Shown: in pieces, positions 52,487 through 64,000 of the stretch
Layout of the letters: every line of letters starts with the position of its first letter
Position numbering within the stretch: position 1 is the first letter of the stretch
Source of the DNA: Adineta vaga
Lineage: Eukaryota > Rotifera
Assembly (NCBI GenBank): GCA_021613535.1
Contig: CP075496.1
Location: 3,472,001 to 3,536,000 of the forward strand
Length of the DNA: 64,000 bases
Direction: 5' to 3'
Notes under the pieces: model-generated
The model's database searches: none
What the model was told of the DNA's origin: nothing
Seen by the model: the letters and a program-made list of their open reading frames with translations, nothing else
Made by a program: the position numbers and the translations under genes

Positions 52487-55400
52487 ATGATATCAGTACG
52501 TATTGTACTCACAGATCATTATATAACAACAGTTAATACACAATTCGATGCTGTCTATTCTAAATTACGACATGTGATAAAACAAGTCCCAATCATTCGA
52601 ATATTCGGGCCGAATGAAGAGGGTATTCGATACGAAATCGAAAACTAATATCTTAATAATAAAATAACTATTTGGCTTTTTCAGGAAAGAAAGTTTGTCT
52701 TCATTTGCATGGAGTTTTTCCATATTTACTTGTCAAATCACTCACAGATGAAATGCGTTATGCTGAACAATTGGCACAAAGTTTAGATATGGCTATTAAT
52801 TTATCATATGAAAAAGGAGATACAGAAACCAAGCATGTCCATGATATAAAATTGGTTGACTTATTGTAGAGATAATCTATTGAATAAGTTGAATTATGTG
52901 AGAAAGACATCTACTTTTATTTAGACCAATCTATGGTTATCATGAAAAGATAATTAAATATTGGAAAATTGAATTCTATAATCCAGCTATCATTCGAAAG
53001 TAAGAATGAGACTTGCAACAAATAAATGAAAGCTTGATAGAAGTTCTCCAGTTGTAACTGCATCTATCGATTAATGGAGAGATACTATCTGTTTTAGAGC
53101 AGCTGATCTTCTCTTGGCTGGAGCTGTAATGAATCAAGAATTTCAACCACATGAAGCTCATGTACCATTTAATTTGCAAGTCAGTCTTTATATATTTTAG
53201 GACAATTTCGAATATTTATTTGAAATTTTCATAGTTCTTTATTGATTATAATCTCTATGGGATGAATTTTATTTTATTTAATAATGTTCAACAGCGGCAT
53301 TCTTCTCATATAACGAGTAAACAATTTATCGAATCGAATCGAATGGGATATAATCTTTTCTATCATTTAGCTAATCTTACGACCGCAAATAATCAGAAAA
53401 CAAAGTAAAGCTGAGATTCTCTAAAACAAAATTATTCTTAGTTAATCATTTTGTATTACAGTATATCATCTCTACAACGAATATCATCCTGTGAACTTGA
53501 ATATGATGTACATATTGATGATATTTGCAATGAACCACCTCAAATAGGTAAAGATATTGCCAATCCTGGTTTACAAGCTCTTTGGAATGGTGAACGAAGT
53601 AGACGAACAAAATTAAACATTACCGCCCGTTTAACACCTCCGACATCGCCAGGTAACACATATTGATAGTAAAATTTTTGTTTTCATATCTGTATAAATT
53701 TCATAGAACGTCCACGAACAAATCCATTTGCTGCAGAGATTCGTCATCAAGAGAAACTTAAAGCAAATATTGAAAAACGGTATGAAGAACAGAATATATA
53801 AATTTGAAATTAGATTGATTGTTCATATAGTCCTCCTGACAATATTGAAACACCACAATCTGATTCACTTGTTAATGATAATGATACAACAATTGATTTA
53901 GTACAAATAGAACGTGTCAATTCCATGAGTACATTGTTTTTCTTTATTGATTGTATGGAAAAAAAAACAACGTTCATGTTGTTTAGGTCAACAAGTGGAT
54001 GATGATATTCTTGTTCAAATGATGGTTAATGATGAAATAAGTGATTCACAAGGCATTGAAAATGATAGCATTCTAGCTGATGTTAAACCACCTGATGATG
54101 ACGAAGAACTATTAGACGACGATGTGTAAATCTTTCATTGATTCATTTCTTCAATCTATTTCTTTATTTCACGTAGACAAAACACAACAATCAACAAGTC
54201 CGTTATCATCACTGGTGTGTCTGAATACATTTTCACGAATCATAATTCTTAAGATATTGTTTTAGAAAGTGAATCTGATTCATTAATTGTACCATCTCCA
54301 ACATCGACAGTAACAAATTCTGAAATATCCTCTCAAACAAGTGAACTTGACCGAGAAGAAACAAAGAAGATTTTAGGAGATTTTTTTGAACGAACTCCCA
54401 ATAAAAATGAAGCAATCTCATCAGATTATTGTTGGTTAGAAACAATCACTAAACCACCTGTACGAAAACGAACAATTAATATTCTCAATCAAAAAATATC
54501 GACACAAATTATTTGTCAAGATATCGAAGATGAAACACCATTCGTTAAATTGGTAAATAGAAACAGATGAATCTTAAAATAGTTCATCACATTGATTCAT
54601 TTAGTTCTCCAATATCCCTGAATTTATCTCGAAACATCATCAACGTACAGATATTTCGCGAACTGAAGAAGACAAAGTCGATCTTAATTATGATAAAGGG
54701 TAAAAACAAATATATTGACTAGCAATGATTTTTCTCTATTTGAAAAGTGCTCAATGGTATGGACCATTACAGCCACCACCTCGACCAGATTATTACAAAA
54801 TATCTAACTCAAAGTAAACGTAGCAAACGTTTTTTTTTATTGCATGAAGTAGCTCATTTTATTAGATCATCGAAAAAGGCAAATATCTCTCGAAAAGTTC
54901 GTCCAACTTTTTTTCGTAAAGAATCAACAAAAACATCGGCATTTCTAAGTAAAATCGGTGTCGAATTAAAACCACGTTTAATTTCCAATACAAGTGATTC
55001 ATTTTCTAACAGTACAACTGATTTTCCTTTGAATCAATCAGACAAAAATGATCTAATGCATGAATGTCAATATTTAACTTTGATTTCATTTGAAATCTTT
55101 TGTCATACAAATGAAACATATGCATTTGCTCTTGAGAAAGATGAAATCTGTTCAATATTTTATACAATTGCAAATGAAACACTAGATGGATGGAAAACTC
55201 ATTCTGCTGTTCTTATCTCTACTCATCATTTACGTGTAATAAAACCTGAATTATTACGAAAATCATTTCGTTCATTAGAAAATAAAACAATCGATTTTGT
55301 CAAAACTGAATTGGAATTAATCGAACAATTTTCTCAAATAATTGAACAAACCGATCCCGATCTATTCGTTTGTTATGATATGAAATTATCCTTATATTAT

Positions 55401-57852
55401 TTAATTAAACGAGCAAAATTAAAATATAATTTAGATTTATTAGTTAAATTTAGTCGTATACCTGAACAACATGAAAACATAACACGAAGTCGAACTCATA
55501 TGAGTGCCGATGGATCAGATGTTCCAATGATTGTTGGACGAGTTTTACTTGATCTATGGAAAATTTTAAGAAGTGAAATAACATTGAATATTTATACATT
55601 TGAAAATGCAGTCTATCATGTTTTACATGAACGTGTACCACATTATCAATTGAATCTTCTTTCGAAATGGTTTATTGACGAAGGTAATGCTAAACTCGAA
55701 GAAAAAAAAAAGGTTGACTCTCTATTTGTATTGTTTTAGGAATGAATCCATCGTTTGGTTTGAGAGATTTTGTGACATTTTTGGATTATGGTTGGACACA
55801 TTCAATAGGGAATTTTCGACTGATTAATGAATTAGATTTAATTAATAAAACATCAGAATTTGCAAGAATCTATGGAATTGAATTTTATCATGTAGGTTAT
55901 ATTACTGAATTCGATTATTGATATCTACTTTTTCATGTAGGTTCTTTCTCGTGGTTCACAATATCGTGTGGAATCAATGATGATTCGATTAGCAAAATGC
56001 TTCAATTATGTTACAGTTACTCCAGATAATAGACAACGATTACATATGCGTGCGCCAGAATGTATTCCTTTAACTCTTGAACCTATTTCAACCATCTATT
56101 TTACACCTATTGCCGTATTAGATTTTCAATCCCTTTATCCATCGATAATTATGGCTTATAATATTTGTTATTCAACATGTCTTGGACGTATTGATCAACT
56201 TGATCGACAAGGACCATTTAAATTCGGTTGTACATCATTGACTATACCAAATAAAGTATTAGCTAATCTTAATCTTGATACAGATGTCTTTTGTTCACCA
56301 AATGGTAATGCATTTGTGAAAAAACATATTCGACGAGGACTTTTACCTATCATGTTAGAAGAAATTCTAGCAACACGTGTTATGGTTAAGAATACAATGA
56401 AATTAATTGATAAGAAATCAACACTTTATCGAACATTAGATGCAAGACAATTGTGTTTAAAATTAATTGCTAATGTTACATTTGGATATACATCGGCTAG
56501 TTTTAGTGGACGAATGCCATGTGTTGAAGTAAGTATTTACAATAAAATATATTGTAGTGGCTTTTAATAGCCTTTTGTTTATAGCGAAAAATAAGTCAGG
56601 CAATTTTATAGTTCTAACTTTTTTATCATAGATTGGTGATACTATTGTTCATACTGCTCGTACAGTTCTAGAACGAGCGATTGATTTTATTAAAACTAAT
56701 TCACATTTTGGTGGTCGTGTTGTTTATGGTGATACTGTATGTTTATTCTCATGCTTTTATTTTGAAATTTCCTCACGAATCGATTCATTTTAGGATTCTT
56801 TATTTATTCAATTTCCTCATTCAACTCGTGCTCAAGCGTTTGAACAATCCCATTTACTTGTTAAAGCACTCAATCAATTATATCCTTCACCCATTAAAAT
56901 TAAATTCGAGAAAATCTTTATGCAAAGTGTTCTCGCATCAAAAAAACGTTATGTCGGTATGTCCTATGAAACTGTTGATCAACAACAAGGTAAATTCGAT
57001 GCCAAAGGTATTGAAACAGTACGTCGTGATACTTGCTTAATTGTATCGAAGATTCTTCAACATTCTTTAAAATTACTATTTCAAAGTAAAGATATAACGC
57101 GTGTTCGACGTTATGTACAATCAGAATGTGAAAAAATCTTAACAAATCGTTTGAATTTATCGGATTTTATCTTTGCAAAAGAATATGGTGGAAGAAAAAG
57201 ATATCACCCATCTGCTCCGGTTCCAGCTTTACGTATTGCACTTGAACGAGCAAAAACTAATCCATTAGCTGAACCGAACCAAGGCGAACGTGTACCCTAT
57301 CTTATCGGATTAAATAATGAATTTCCTAATGCAAATCTAATTGATTGTGTATGGACATTAGATAATGTTCTGGAATTGAAATCTTCATTTCAACTTCATT
57401 CAATGTATTATATTAAAAAACAAATTTTACCGGCACTTGATCGTTGTTTAGCATTGATTGGTGTGAATTGTCTCAAATGGATTGATGATTTAGCAATTGA
57501 ATTGAATACAAATGAAAAACAACAAGGACAAATATTAGATGATAACTTTCAAAGATCAAATCTTCGAAAACGTTGTATCATATGTTCACAATTAACAAAT
57601 ACACCTATATGTAATGATTGTCGGGAAGAAGAAGATCTCTCTGAGACGATGATTATTTGTGAAAATAAAGCGAATAAATTAGAAAGACAACATGCTCATT
57701 TACAACGATTATGTTTAACATGTTCAGATCGGATGGATGGATGGTTTCAATGTTCATCCACTGATTGTCCAGTTAAATTTCGTGTTCAAAAAATTACACA
57801 ATCAATGCAAAATGCACAAGAAACAAGAATGTTTATAAATAATGAATGCTAA
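52487..57852 (+). CDS. REV3L: DNA polymerase zeta catalytic subunit (REV3)
   Basis: A B-family polymerase for translesion synthesis that extends past damaged bases in the nucleus. The N-terminal region starts MISVRIVLTDHYITTVNTQF and contains 'CLHLHGVFPYLLV', 'PIYGYHEK' and 'QPHEAHVPF', all REV3 hallmarks. The polymerase core has 'LDFQSLYPSII' (motif A, near 56122), 'LKLIANVTFGYTSASFSG' (motif B) and YGDTDS (motif C), which is split by an intron after YGDT at 56737. 'KKRYVGMSYETVD' and 'DAKGIETVRRDTC' follow. The C-terminus has two Cys clusters: CysA ('CIICSQ...ICNDC', near 57575) and CysB ('CLTCSDRMDGWFQC...DC', near 57710), the Fe-S/accessory-subunit module. I estimate roughly 1,400 residues, close to yeast Rev3 and under half the vertebrate length, because the middle is short. 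Catalytic Asp residues are intact. Confidence 0.92.
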
Positions 57853-58039
57853 ATTTTCCACGTATTTTCTCTCTCTTTCTCTCTCTAATTGTGATATGAT
57901 AACTTTTATTTCAATAAACAAGAATAAACTGTGATCAAATATACGAAAATTGAATAATGGGACAAATCGATTCGTTACGATATTGTTCACACGAGTTTAT
58001 TTTACTATTCTAGGAAGGTAACATGTCTTCTCACATAGT

Positions 58040-59554
58040 TTATATATTCGGAGAGACTGCGTCTTGATCTTCATCATTTATTCTCTCTGCATTAATCACT
58101 GTATCTGTAGTTATTGTAGATAGATTGTCTGATGTTGTAACTTGCGGTACGCGACAGAATACTAATGCTATCAAGACACCCAATCCACTCAGACCAATAC
58201 CAGCATACAATGCATATCGATAACCTTCTAAAGGAGTTTTTCCTCGTTTGAGCATTTCACTTTCAATTGTTCCAGCGATACCCAAACCCAATGATATAGA
58301 CCAGTTTATAGCTGTATTAAGCATACTTGCGGCTACACCTTGTTGATGAATAGGCATTCGATTGCTTATTACTAGAGAGGCAGCTGGAAAACTGATATCC
58401 ATTCCAAATGGTGTTAACGCTGTAGCTATAAATACTTGTATCCAATAGGTTTGATCAGGAGGTGCTGTCGCAATAAGAATATTACCAATGCAAAAGAAGA
58501 TCATCGATGCCATTAAAAGATAATGAGCTGGTACTCGACCATATAGTTGAGAAACAATAACAGTAGCCATAAGACCAAAGATTACCAATGGAGATAACAT
58601 GGCTGTCGTTAGTAAAGGTGACGCATGATGAATATTTTCAAGAAATTGAACAATATAATAGATGAATATACCAAAACTTGACCAACCTAAAGCCATACAT
58701 CCGAGAACACCTGGAAAACCTGCTACAGACCAAATAGATAATGGCATAATTGGTTCTTTTGTTTTCATTTCAATAAAAATAAAAATACCAATGATCAAAA
58801 TACTAGCAATTAATACACCGTAAACATATGGCTTATCCCAACCGACAACAGGTCCTTCATTCCAACAGTAGATAAACAGAACTAGACCGACTGTTCCTAC
58901 AATTGCACCGTATATATCAGTTTTACCAGTTGGATGGACAGCTACTGATAATTCAGTTGGTACAACAACATACGTTAAAATAGCTAAAATATAACAAAAA
59001 ATAGCTAATGCCCAATGTGCCCAAGGCCACCATAATAATTCAGCAAATAAACTTCCAAAAAGAGCACCTAAAATAAATCCAGTTGGAGCTGTTGCACCAA
59101 AAATTGAAAAAACAACGGATTTTCTCACACCGACAGGATATGTTCTCGCGAGTAGAGCTACCGCGTTTGGTAAAAGCATTGTTGGACCTATTCCTTGAAA
59201 TGCTCTCATTACATGAAAATAAATTCCATTATTTATATAGGCTGTCATCGCAGTTAAGAGACTGAAAATCGAAAACATTACATATCCAATTATAACTAAT
59301 AATTTATGTCCAAAAATATCACCTAATCGTCCAGTAACCATAATAAAAACGCCAACAGTTAACGAATATGCTGCTAATGTCCATGGTAATTCAGCATTAT
59401 TTGTAATACCAATATCAGGACCAATTATATGTAATGGAACAAGAACATTTCCTAATGCCGCTTGTGTTAGTAATTGTGCACAAGATAAAGTGCTAACAAA
59501 GAGTATTTCGTGAAAAAGATTACGCAAACAGGAAGGACGTTCATCTAAACTCAT
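58040..59554 (-). CDS. DHA2-type (14-TM) MFS drug/H+ efflux transporter, fungal-like
   Basis: A 504-residue polytopic membrane protein in one uninterrupted exon. Motif A of the MFS is 'GRLGDIFGHK'. 'MRAFQGIGPTMLLPNAVALL' and 'VFSIFGATAPTGFILGALFG' follow. The opening 'CAQLLTQAALGNVLVPLHII' and 'ELPWTLAAYSLTVGVFI' are the pattern I associate with fungal efflux pumps of the aminotriazole-resistance group. About 14 hydrophobic helices and a short polar C-tail are visible. Such pumps export small toxic compounds by proton antiport; the substrate here is unknown. Every other long gene in the window is cut by introns, but this one has none. That and its fungal look suggest horizontal acquisition. 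The start at 59554 (MSLDERPSCL) is the only Met before the first helix. Confidence 0.88.
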   Translation of the reverse strand: MSLDERPSCLRNLFHEILFVSTLSCAQLLTQAALGNVLVPLHIIGPDIGITNNAELPWTLAAYSLTVGVFIMVTGRLGDIFGHKLLVIIGYVMFSIFSLLTAMTAYINNGIYFHVMRAFQGIGPTMLLPNAVALLARTYPVGVRKSVVFSIFGATAPTGFILGALFGSLFAELLWWPWAHWALAIFCYILAILTYVVVPTELSVAVHPTGKTDIYGAIVGTVGLVLFIYCWNEGPVVGWDKPYVYGVLIASILIIGIFIFIEMKTKEPIMPLSIWSVAGFPGVLGCMALGWSSFGIFIYYIVQFLENIHHASPLLTTAMLSPLVIFGLMATVIVSQLYGRVPAHYLLMASMIFFCIGNILIATAPPDQTYWIQVFIATALTPFGMDISFPAASLVISNRMPIHQQGVAASMLNTAINWSISLGLGIAGTIESEMLKRGKTPLEGYRYALYAGIGLSGLGVLIALVFCRVPQVTTSDNLSTITTDTVINAERINDEDQDAVSPNI

Positions 59555-59930
59555 GGTATGGTATTCCTTCAGTTATTTATAGAATATATAGCAATGAGAA
59601 AGTGAGAAGGAAAAAAACTGTTATATTTTTGTTCTCTTTCATAGGTGGATGATATTTAAAATTATCTTCTTTGTCATCATCTCAACACAAATTTGATTAC
59701 ACCGTTATCATCTACATGTTATTTTGTTTGTGAAAAATACTCTAACATGCTGACATATTTAAAAATAAGAAATCTTTTCTTTTGGATTTATATATATATA
59801 TATCCTTAAAATATAGTGGAATAAAAATAACAATAAATATATATGAGATAACAAATTGAGATCACCTAATAAAATATCATGGAATAAAAAAGAGAGATTA
59901 TTGCATATTTTTGTTCATAAAATTCTTTTC
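59555..59930. other. Spacer between PGM3 and the MFS gene
   Basis: AT-rich, with a (TA)n tract near 59791-59803. It should hold the MFS promoter and the PGM3 3' UTR. No coding signal was seen. Confidence 0.5.
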
Positions 59931-62108
59931 TCATTTGGTTAATTCTTCAACAACTTTTCGTACTTCATCAGCCAATGTATCCGCTTCATTTTGTGTTGTT
60001 GCTTCAGCATAAACACGAACAATATCTTCTGTACCGGATGGTCTTCAATAAGAGCAAAAATGACAGACATATAATTGAAATTGAAATAGTTATATTCTCC
60101 TACCGAACAAATGCACGACCAGATGGATATTTCGAAACAAGTTCATCAATACATTCTTGCAAATGAGCAGGTGCTATACAACGTCGTTCAGCGTCCGTTG
60201 TTTGTATCATTGTTCGATCTCGAACAGCTACTTTCAATTGTCGTTGTGGTAAATCATCATATAAATTTAACCATCCTTCAAGATTCATATGTAAGACAGA
60301 AAGAATTCCTTCTGTTGCTAATAAATCAGCTATTGCATCTCCAACTGTTTCATTAATTATATTAATAAAAGCTCGAATTTGATTAGCAGCTAAACGTTCT
60401 TCCATTGTTCGTCTAAATCATTTCTATTTAAGAAAACAAAGAACAATCATACTCTCATAAACTTACTTTGGATCTTCAATTGCCACTTTTATTTTACTTT
60501 TTAAATCATCACTAAAGACTACCTAAATAAATCTTAACAATAATACCATCATTTCAGAAAAAATCATCTATCTCATACTGTTCCATGTCCATTAGCTTCG
60601 AAATAGATACCCATATCATAATCAAGTGCTTTATGATGTAAATATTTTACACCCGTCGGTACACATGCTACAGGAACTTTCTAAAAACAAAAGTTTTTAT
60701 ATTCTTAGATGAATTATTAAAGATACTTTACCATTTTATTAACAAGGTAATCTGTCGATCGTCCATTGGCATATGCTGTTTGTATGACACCAATTTTTAC
60801 ATCATTAAATAATTTTGCTTCTTGTAATTTCTTTGAAAGAAATGAGGCAAATAAAACTGAAAATCGATCTCCATCAAGTAAACGAAATTGATTCGTTTTA
60901 TCAATAAAAAAGTAAACTAAACGATCAGCATCACCGTCAATTGAACAATATTTTGAATAATTTGTTAATGGAATTCCATCAGGTGCTTTTTGATAAAGTT
61001 TAACATAATCAGCACCACACTAAATCGTATTAATGATTTTTCTGAGGTTTTTTTTCTCCAAATCGATCTTCTTACTTTATCATTCAGACGACCACGTGTT
61101 CCATCATTGAATAATTGAATTTGAATATATTTTGCTAATGTTTGACGCATATATGCGAGTTTCATTGCTCCAATTCCATTGGCAGCATCAATAGCAAGCG
61201 GTTCAAATCGTTGAATATTCGGTGTCATCTAAGAAAATTATAAGGAAAAATAAGGTTCGAGATCGAAAATAGAGATGCTTTTACTTCAATTAAATTTTGA
61301 AAAGCTGTACATAATTTATCAAAATATCCAGCTTCAGTATAATGTCCATAGAGACCATCATCATTATAACAACGAACAGCATAATGAAGTTGTGGTGTTG
61401 TCATCAATTCTATTTTTTTGGAAACAATGAATTCAAAGAAAGGTTATCGAGGCTATACTTTCTTACCAAAATCCATTATTGTTGTATATAATGCTTGGGC
61501 AGCTCGTTTAACAATATTGGCCAACAATGGACTACTTTGTCTAAAAATATATATAATTTTCTATAAATTTATGAAAATGTACTGAAACCAACCGAGTATC
61601 ATAAGCAATAGCAACAATTCCTTCATCATTTGCTTGAATATTCAATTCATTCATTAATGTTTCCAAATATGCCCATAAGATATGAATATCATCACTATAT
61701 CAAATAAATACAATCCATCTTAATTTTATTGATATTCTATAGAAGATTCGTTACTCAAGACTAGATAGTTTATTTGCATAAATTTCCCATGTTTGATCTA
61801 ACATTTCACCAAATGGATCAATTAATTTAACACCATTATCATATTCAGGATTATGTGAAGCAGTAATCATTGCACCAATGCAAGCTATCAATATAAAATG
61901 CATTGTTATAGATTGCTGAGAATTGTATGAACTAACCTCGTTTCACTTTTGATCGAAGTGCAGCTAGAAGTCCAATTCGAATCATAATCCATGGAAGTGT
62001 ATCAGCTCGTGCTCGAAAACCAGCTGTTCCATAACCCATAATAATGCCTTCTGGTTTCGGATATTCCAATAAAAGTGTCATGAGTTTTTCTTTTACAATA
62101 TGTGTCAT
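59931..62108 (-). CDS. PGM3: Phosphoacetylglucosamine mutase
   Basis: Converts GlcNAc-6-phosphate to GlcNAc-1-phosphate in UDP-GlcNAc synthesis in the cytosol. The start [10 protein letters not shown] at 62108 is followed by '[18 protein letters not shown]'. The catalytic phosphoserine loop is '[19 protein letters not shown]' (near 61860). The Mg-binding loop is '[10 protein letters not shown]' (near 60930). The sugar-binding loop is 'EANGHGT' (near 60590). 'NRQLKV'-type and '[20 protein letters not shown]' segments lead to the phosphate-binding '[14 protein letters not shown]', ending EELTK at 59931. All four active-site loops of the alpha-D-phosphohexomutase fold are present. About ten short introns interrupt the gene. 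It is probably co-directional with FAHD1 by chance. Confidence 0.93.
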
Positions 62109-62290
62109 GATGATCAATTCTCTTTTTATTCTTCAACTGATTGCTATGATCTAAAATAAATGTAGAATCATCATCAACATCGAATGATATTTATTTCGAT
62201 AAACTTTAAACTAACAAAACTATATGCCTTTTCGTGTGTATGCAAACTATTACGTGAGGATAAAATCAATTATAGAAAACTAAGATTTAT

Positions 62291-63135
62291 TTATTTGGAG
62301 GCAACTTTGATTTCCATTGAATACTTTAAATTATTATCACCATTCAATCCAGCTTCAATTCGATCTCCTCTTTTAACTGCACCTACACCAGCCGGTGTAC
62401 CAGTTAAAATTAAATCTCCATGTTCAAGAGTAATATATTTGGAAATATAGGCAATTAAATCCGGAACAGAAAAGATCATATCACGTGTATGACCATTTTG
62501 TTTCATCTTTCCATTAACACTCAACCAGATATTGACGGATGATGAAAGACTAATTTTATTTTTATCAATAAAATCTCCACATGGACATGATGTATCGAAA
62601 CCTTTCGCAAGTAACCATGGATGACCTTGCTTTTTCAATTCATCTTGAACTTTACGACTAGTCATATCTATTGCAACACAATATCCACCAACATTCTGTT
62701 CGGCTTGTTCTTTCGTAACATTTTGACATTGCTTATCAATAATAACACCTAATTCAACTTCATAATGAAGTTCATCCCAATCAGATGGAACCTAATTAAC
62801 GAAGAGAAGTTTGTTCTCATCTCTTAAATGAAAAATCTTGATTTTCTTTCGTACTTTAATTTCACTAGGTGGCACAACAAAAGCACTAGGTGGTTTCATA
62901 AAAATCATTGGTTTAGTTGGTATAGCCTGAAGAAAAGATGTTTTAGATATTGACGAAAAAATTAAAGTGAAAATCTTTTATTACATTGCCCAATTCATTA
63001 GCATGTTCACTGAAAAATGTTAGAATTTAATCTTTAAAGTAATCAAAAGTATTTATTCTACCTGTAATTTCGTCCAATACAAATAATTTTCTTACAAATT
63101 GATCGAAAGTTTTTCAATGTACCCGCCGCTGCCAT
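62291..63135 (-). CDS. FAHD1: Fumarylacetoacetate hydrolase domain protein 1 (acylpyruvase)
   Basis: A mitochondrial/cytosolic FAH-fold enzyme that hydrolyses acylpyruvates and decarboxylates oxaloacetate. The start is MAAAGTLKNFRSICKKIICI at 63135, then 'GRNYSEHANELGN' across the first two exons. 'PMIFMKPPSAFVVPPSEI', 'DELHYEVELGVIIDKQC' (metal-binding E-x-E), 'GYCVAIDMTSRKVQDELKK', 'PWLLAKGFDTSCP' and 'LILTGTPAGVGAV' follow in family order. Five exons, about 220 residues, match the family length. The final residues are KVASK. Its start faces the metaxin-like gene across 200 bp. Confidence 0.93.
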
Positions 63136-63335
63136 TTACGAAAAGCTTATCTTTGTTTCGTTTCGTTTGCTCTATAGTCAATAGATCTGAAATTTGAATC
63201 TGAATTATCGTCGTGTCTGTCTGTTCTATACCATAATTTTGATTGATGCATACAATCGATCAATTGGAGTGAAGATAGATGTCTTTCTTTTTCATCTGTT
63301 TACTCGTCAATCAATTCTTTTGATTAGTAGTCAAC

Positions 63336-64000
63336 ATGGAATCAACTATTTCAGAAGTAATTCTTTTGCAAATGAATTTTCTTCTAGAAATATGATTGAA
63401 TTTTTAGAATCAAGTACGAGAAAATTTAGTACTTTCAGTATGGCCTAACTCAAAGCATTTGTTGACAATTGATCCAACTTGTTTAGCTACTTCCGTATGA
63501 AAAAGAATTTCGTCTATTTATATATTTATTTCTTTGGATTGATAGTTATGGCTTCGAACTCAAGGATATTCTTATTCAATTATCAGTGCCAATCGACAAT
63601 TAGCAATGATCTTTGGTAAGATTAAAAAATATTCTATTTTCAAAAAAAAAAGAATTATTTATTTGATTATTCTCGAAAAAGGAACTTATCCAACATTACA
63701 TGATGTTGTAAATAAGAAACATTATGTTGGTTTTGATTCAATATATCAATACAGTCGAACATCGGATGTCAGTATTGATTGTTAATTTATTAAATCTAAA
63801 CAAAATCTTGTTTTTCTTTTCTAGCCAACAGCTGATGAACTTGCTTTATTAGCGACATTTAAACGACTATTTGTTCCAGCATTTGTATGTATTCTTTTGA
63901 TATCTTTCATTTAGTATCGTATTGTTCATTATAGATGCATTCACAATGGATTGATGAAACGAATAAATCATCAGTTCATACTTTATATCATTATACGATT
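63336..64000 (+). CDS. Metaxin-like protein, 5' part (runs off the window)
   Basis: Six exons with matching phases: 63336-63356, 63408-63494, 63546-63615, 63682-63767, 63825-63884 and 63935-64000. Together they give 130 codons and remain open at the window end. The start is MESTISE. 'VWPNSKHLLTIDPTCLATSL' followed by 'LRTQGYSYSI' and 'GTYPTLHDVV' matches the thioredoxin-like N-domain of metaxin 1/3. 'DELALLATFKRLFVPAFMHS' with 'QWIDE' matches its first GST-type helices. Metaxins belong to the SAM complex that inserts beta-barrel proteins in the mitochondrial outer membrane. The C-terminal membrane anchor would lie outside the window. Another GST-fold protein of this superfamily is possible. 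Confidence 0.6.

Noticed and set aside
54747-55739. A 330-residue frame treated as its own gene
   Set aside because: It is mostly an internal REV3 exon. Its first codons are out of frame with REV3 and are removed by a roughly 57-nt intron at about 54811-54866.

Overview
This is an animal nuclear DNA window: AT-rich, with many protein genes split by short GT-AG introns (mostly 45-70 nt) and dense genes on both strands. Several products are clearly metazoan: a LAR-type receptor tyrosine phosphatase, an SLC4 bicarbonate transporter, an sNPF/PrRP-type neuropeptide GPCR, a PPP4R4-like HEAT protein, PIGV, PGM3 and REV3. Among these lies an intronless, strikingly fungal-looking drug-efflux transporter. 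Compact introns plus a probable non-metazoan gene fit a bdelloid rotifer best. That assignment is inference, since no marker gene in the window proves it.

Layout. 1-2759: no recognised gene. 2760-5758 (-): TFIIIB subunit BDP1, 13 exons with consistent phases. 6056-7446 (+): PIGV. 7493-10664 (+): PPP4R4-like. 11457-18064 (+): SLC4 Na+/HCO3- transporter with alternative ends. 20116-21675 (+): neuropeptide GPCR. 23100-23462 (+): orphan single-exon ORF. 24377-44448 (-): a 20-kb LAR-type RPTP (three Ig, about nine FN3, TM, two PTP domains), with three separate exons that can supply a signal peptide. One of its introns holds an opposite-strand gene (31436-33862, +) for a NUDT9/TRPM2-type ADP-ribose-binding domain lacking the Nudix box. 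44449-48616: mostly low-complexity spacer with one Ig-like exon fragment. 48617-49322 (-): small secreted protein resembling DUF3293. 49871-51729 (-): cyclin B. 52131-52261 (+): ribosomal protein eL41. 52487-57852 (+): REV3, DNA polymerase zeta. 58040-59554 (-): fungal-type DHA2 MFS transporter. 59931-62108 (-): PGM3. 62291-63135 (-): FAHD1. 63336-64000 (+, cut by the window end): metaxin-like.

Most genes are unrelated housekeeping loci rather than one pathway. PIGV and PGM3 both feed glycan/GPI biosynthesis, BDP1 and eL41 serve Pol III transcription and translation, and REV3 serves translesion synthesis. The most unusual parts are the nested alternative starts of the LAR gene, the Nudix-box-less NUDT9-like gene inside it, the intronless fungal-like transporter and the secreted DUF3293-like protein. 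Gene models were built by eye from splice sites, reading phase and remembered family motifs. No search was run.
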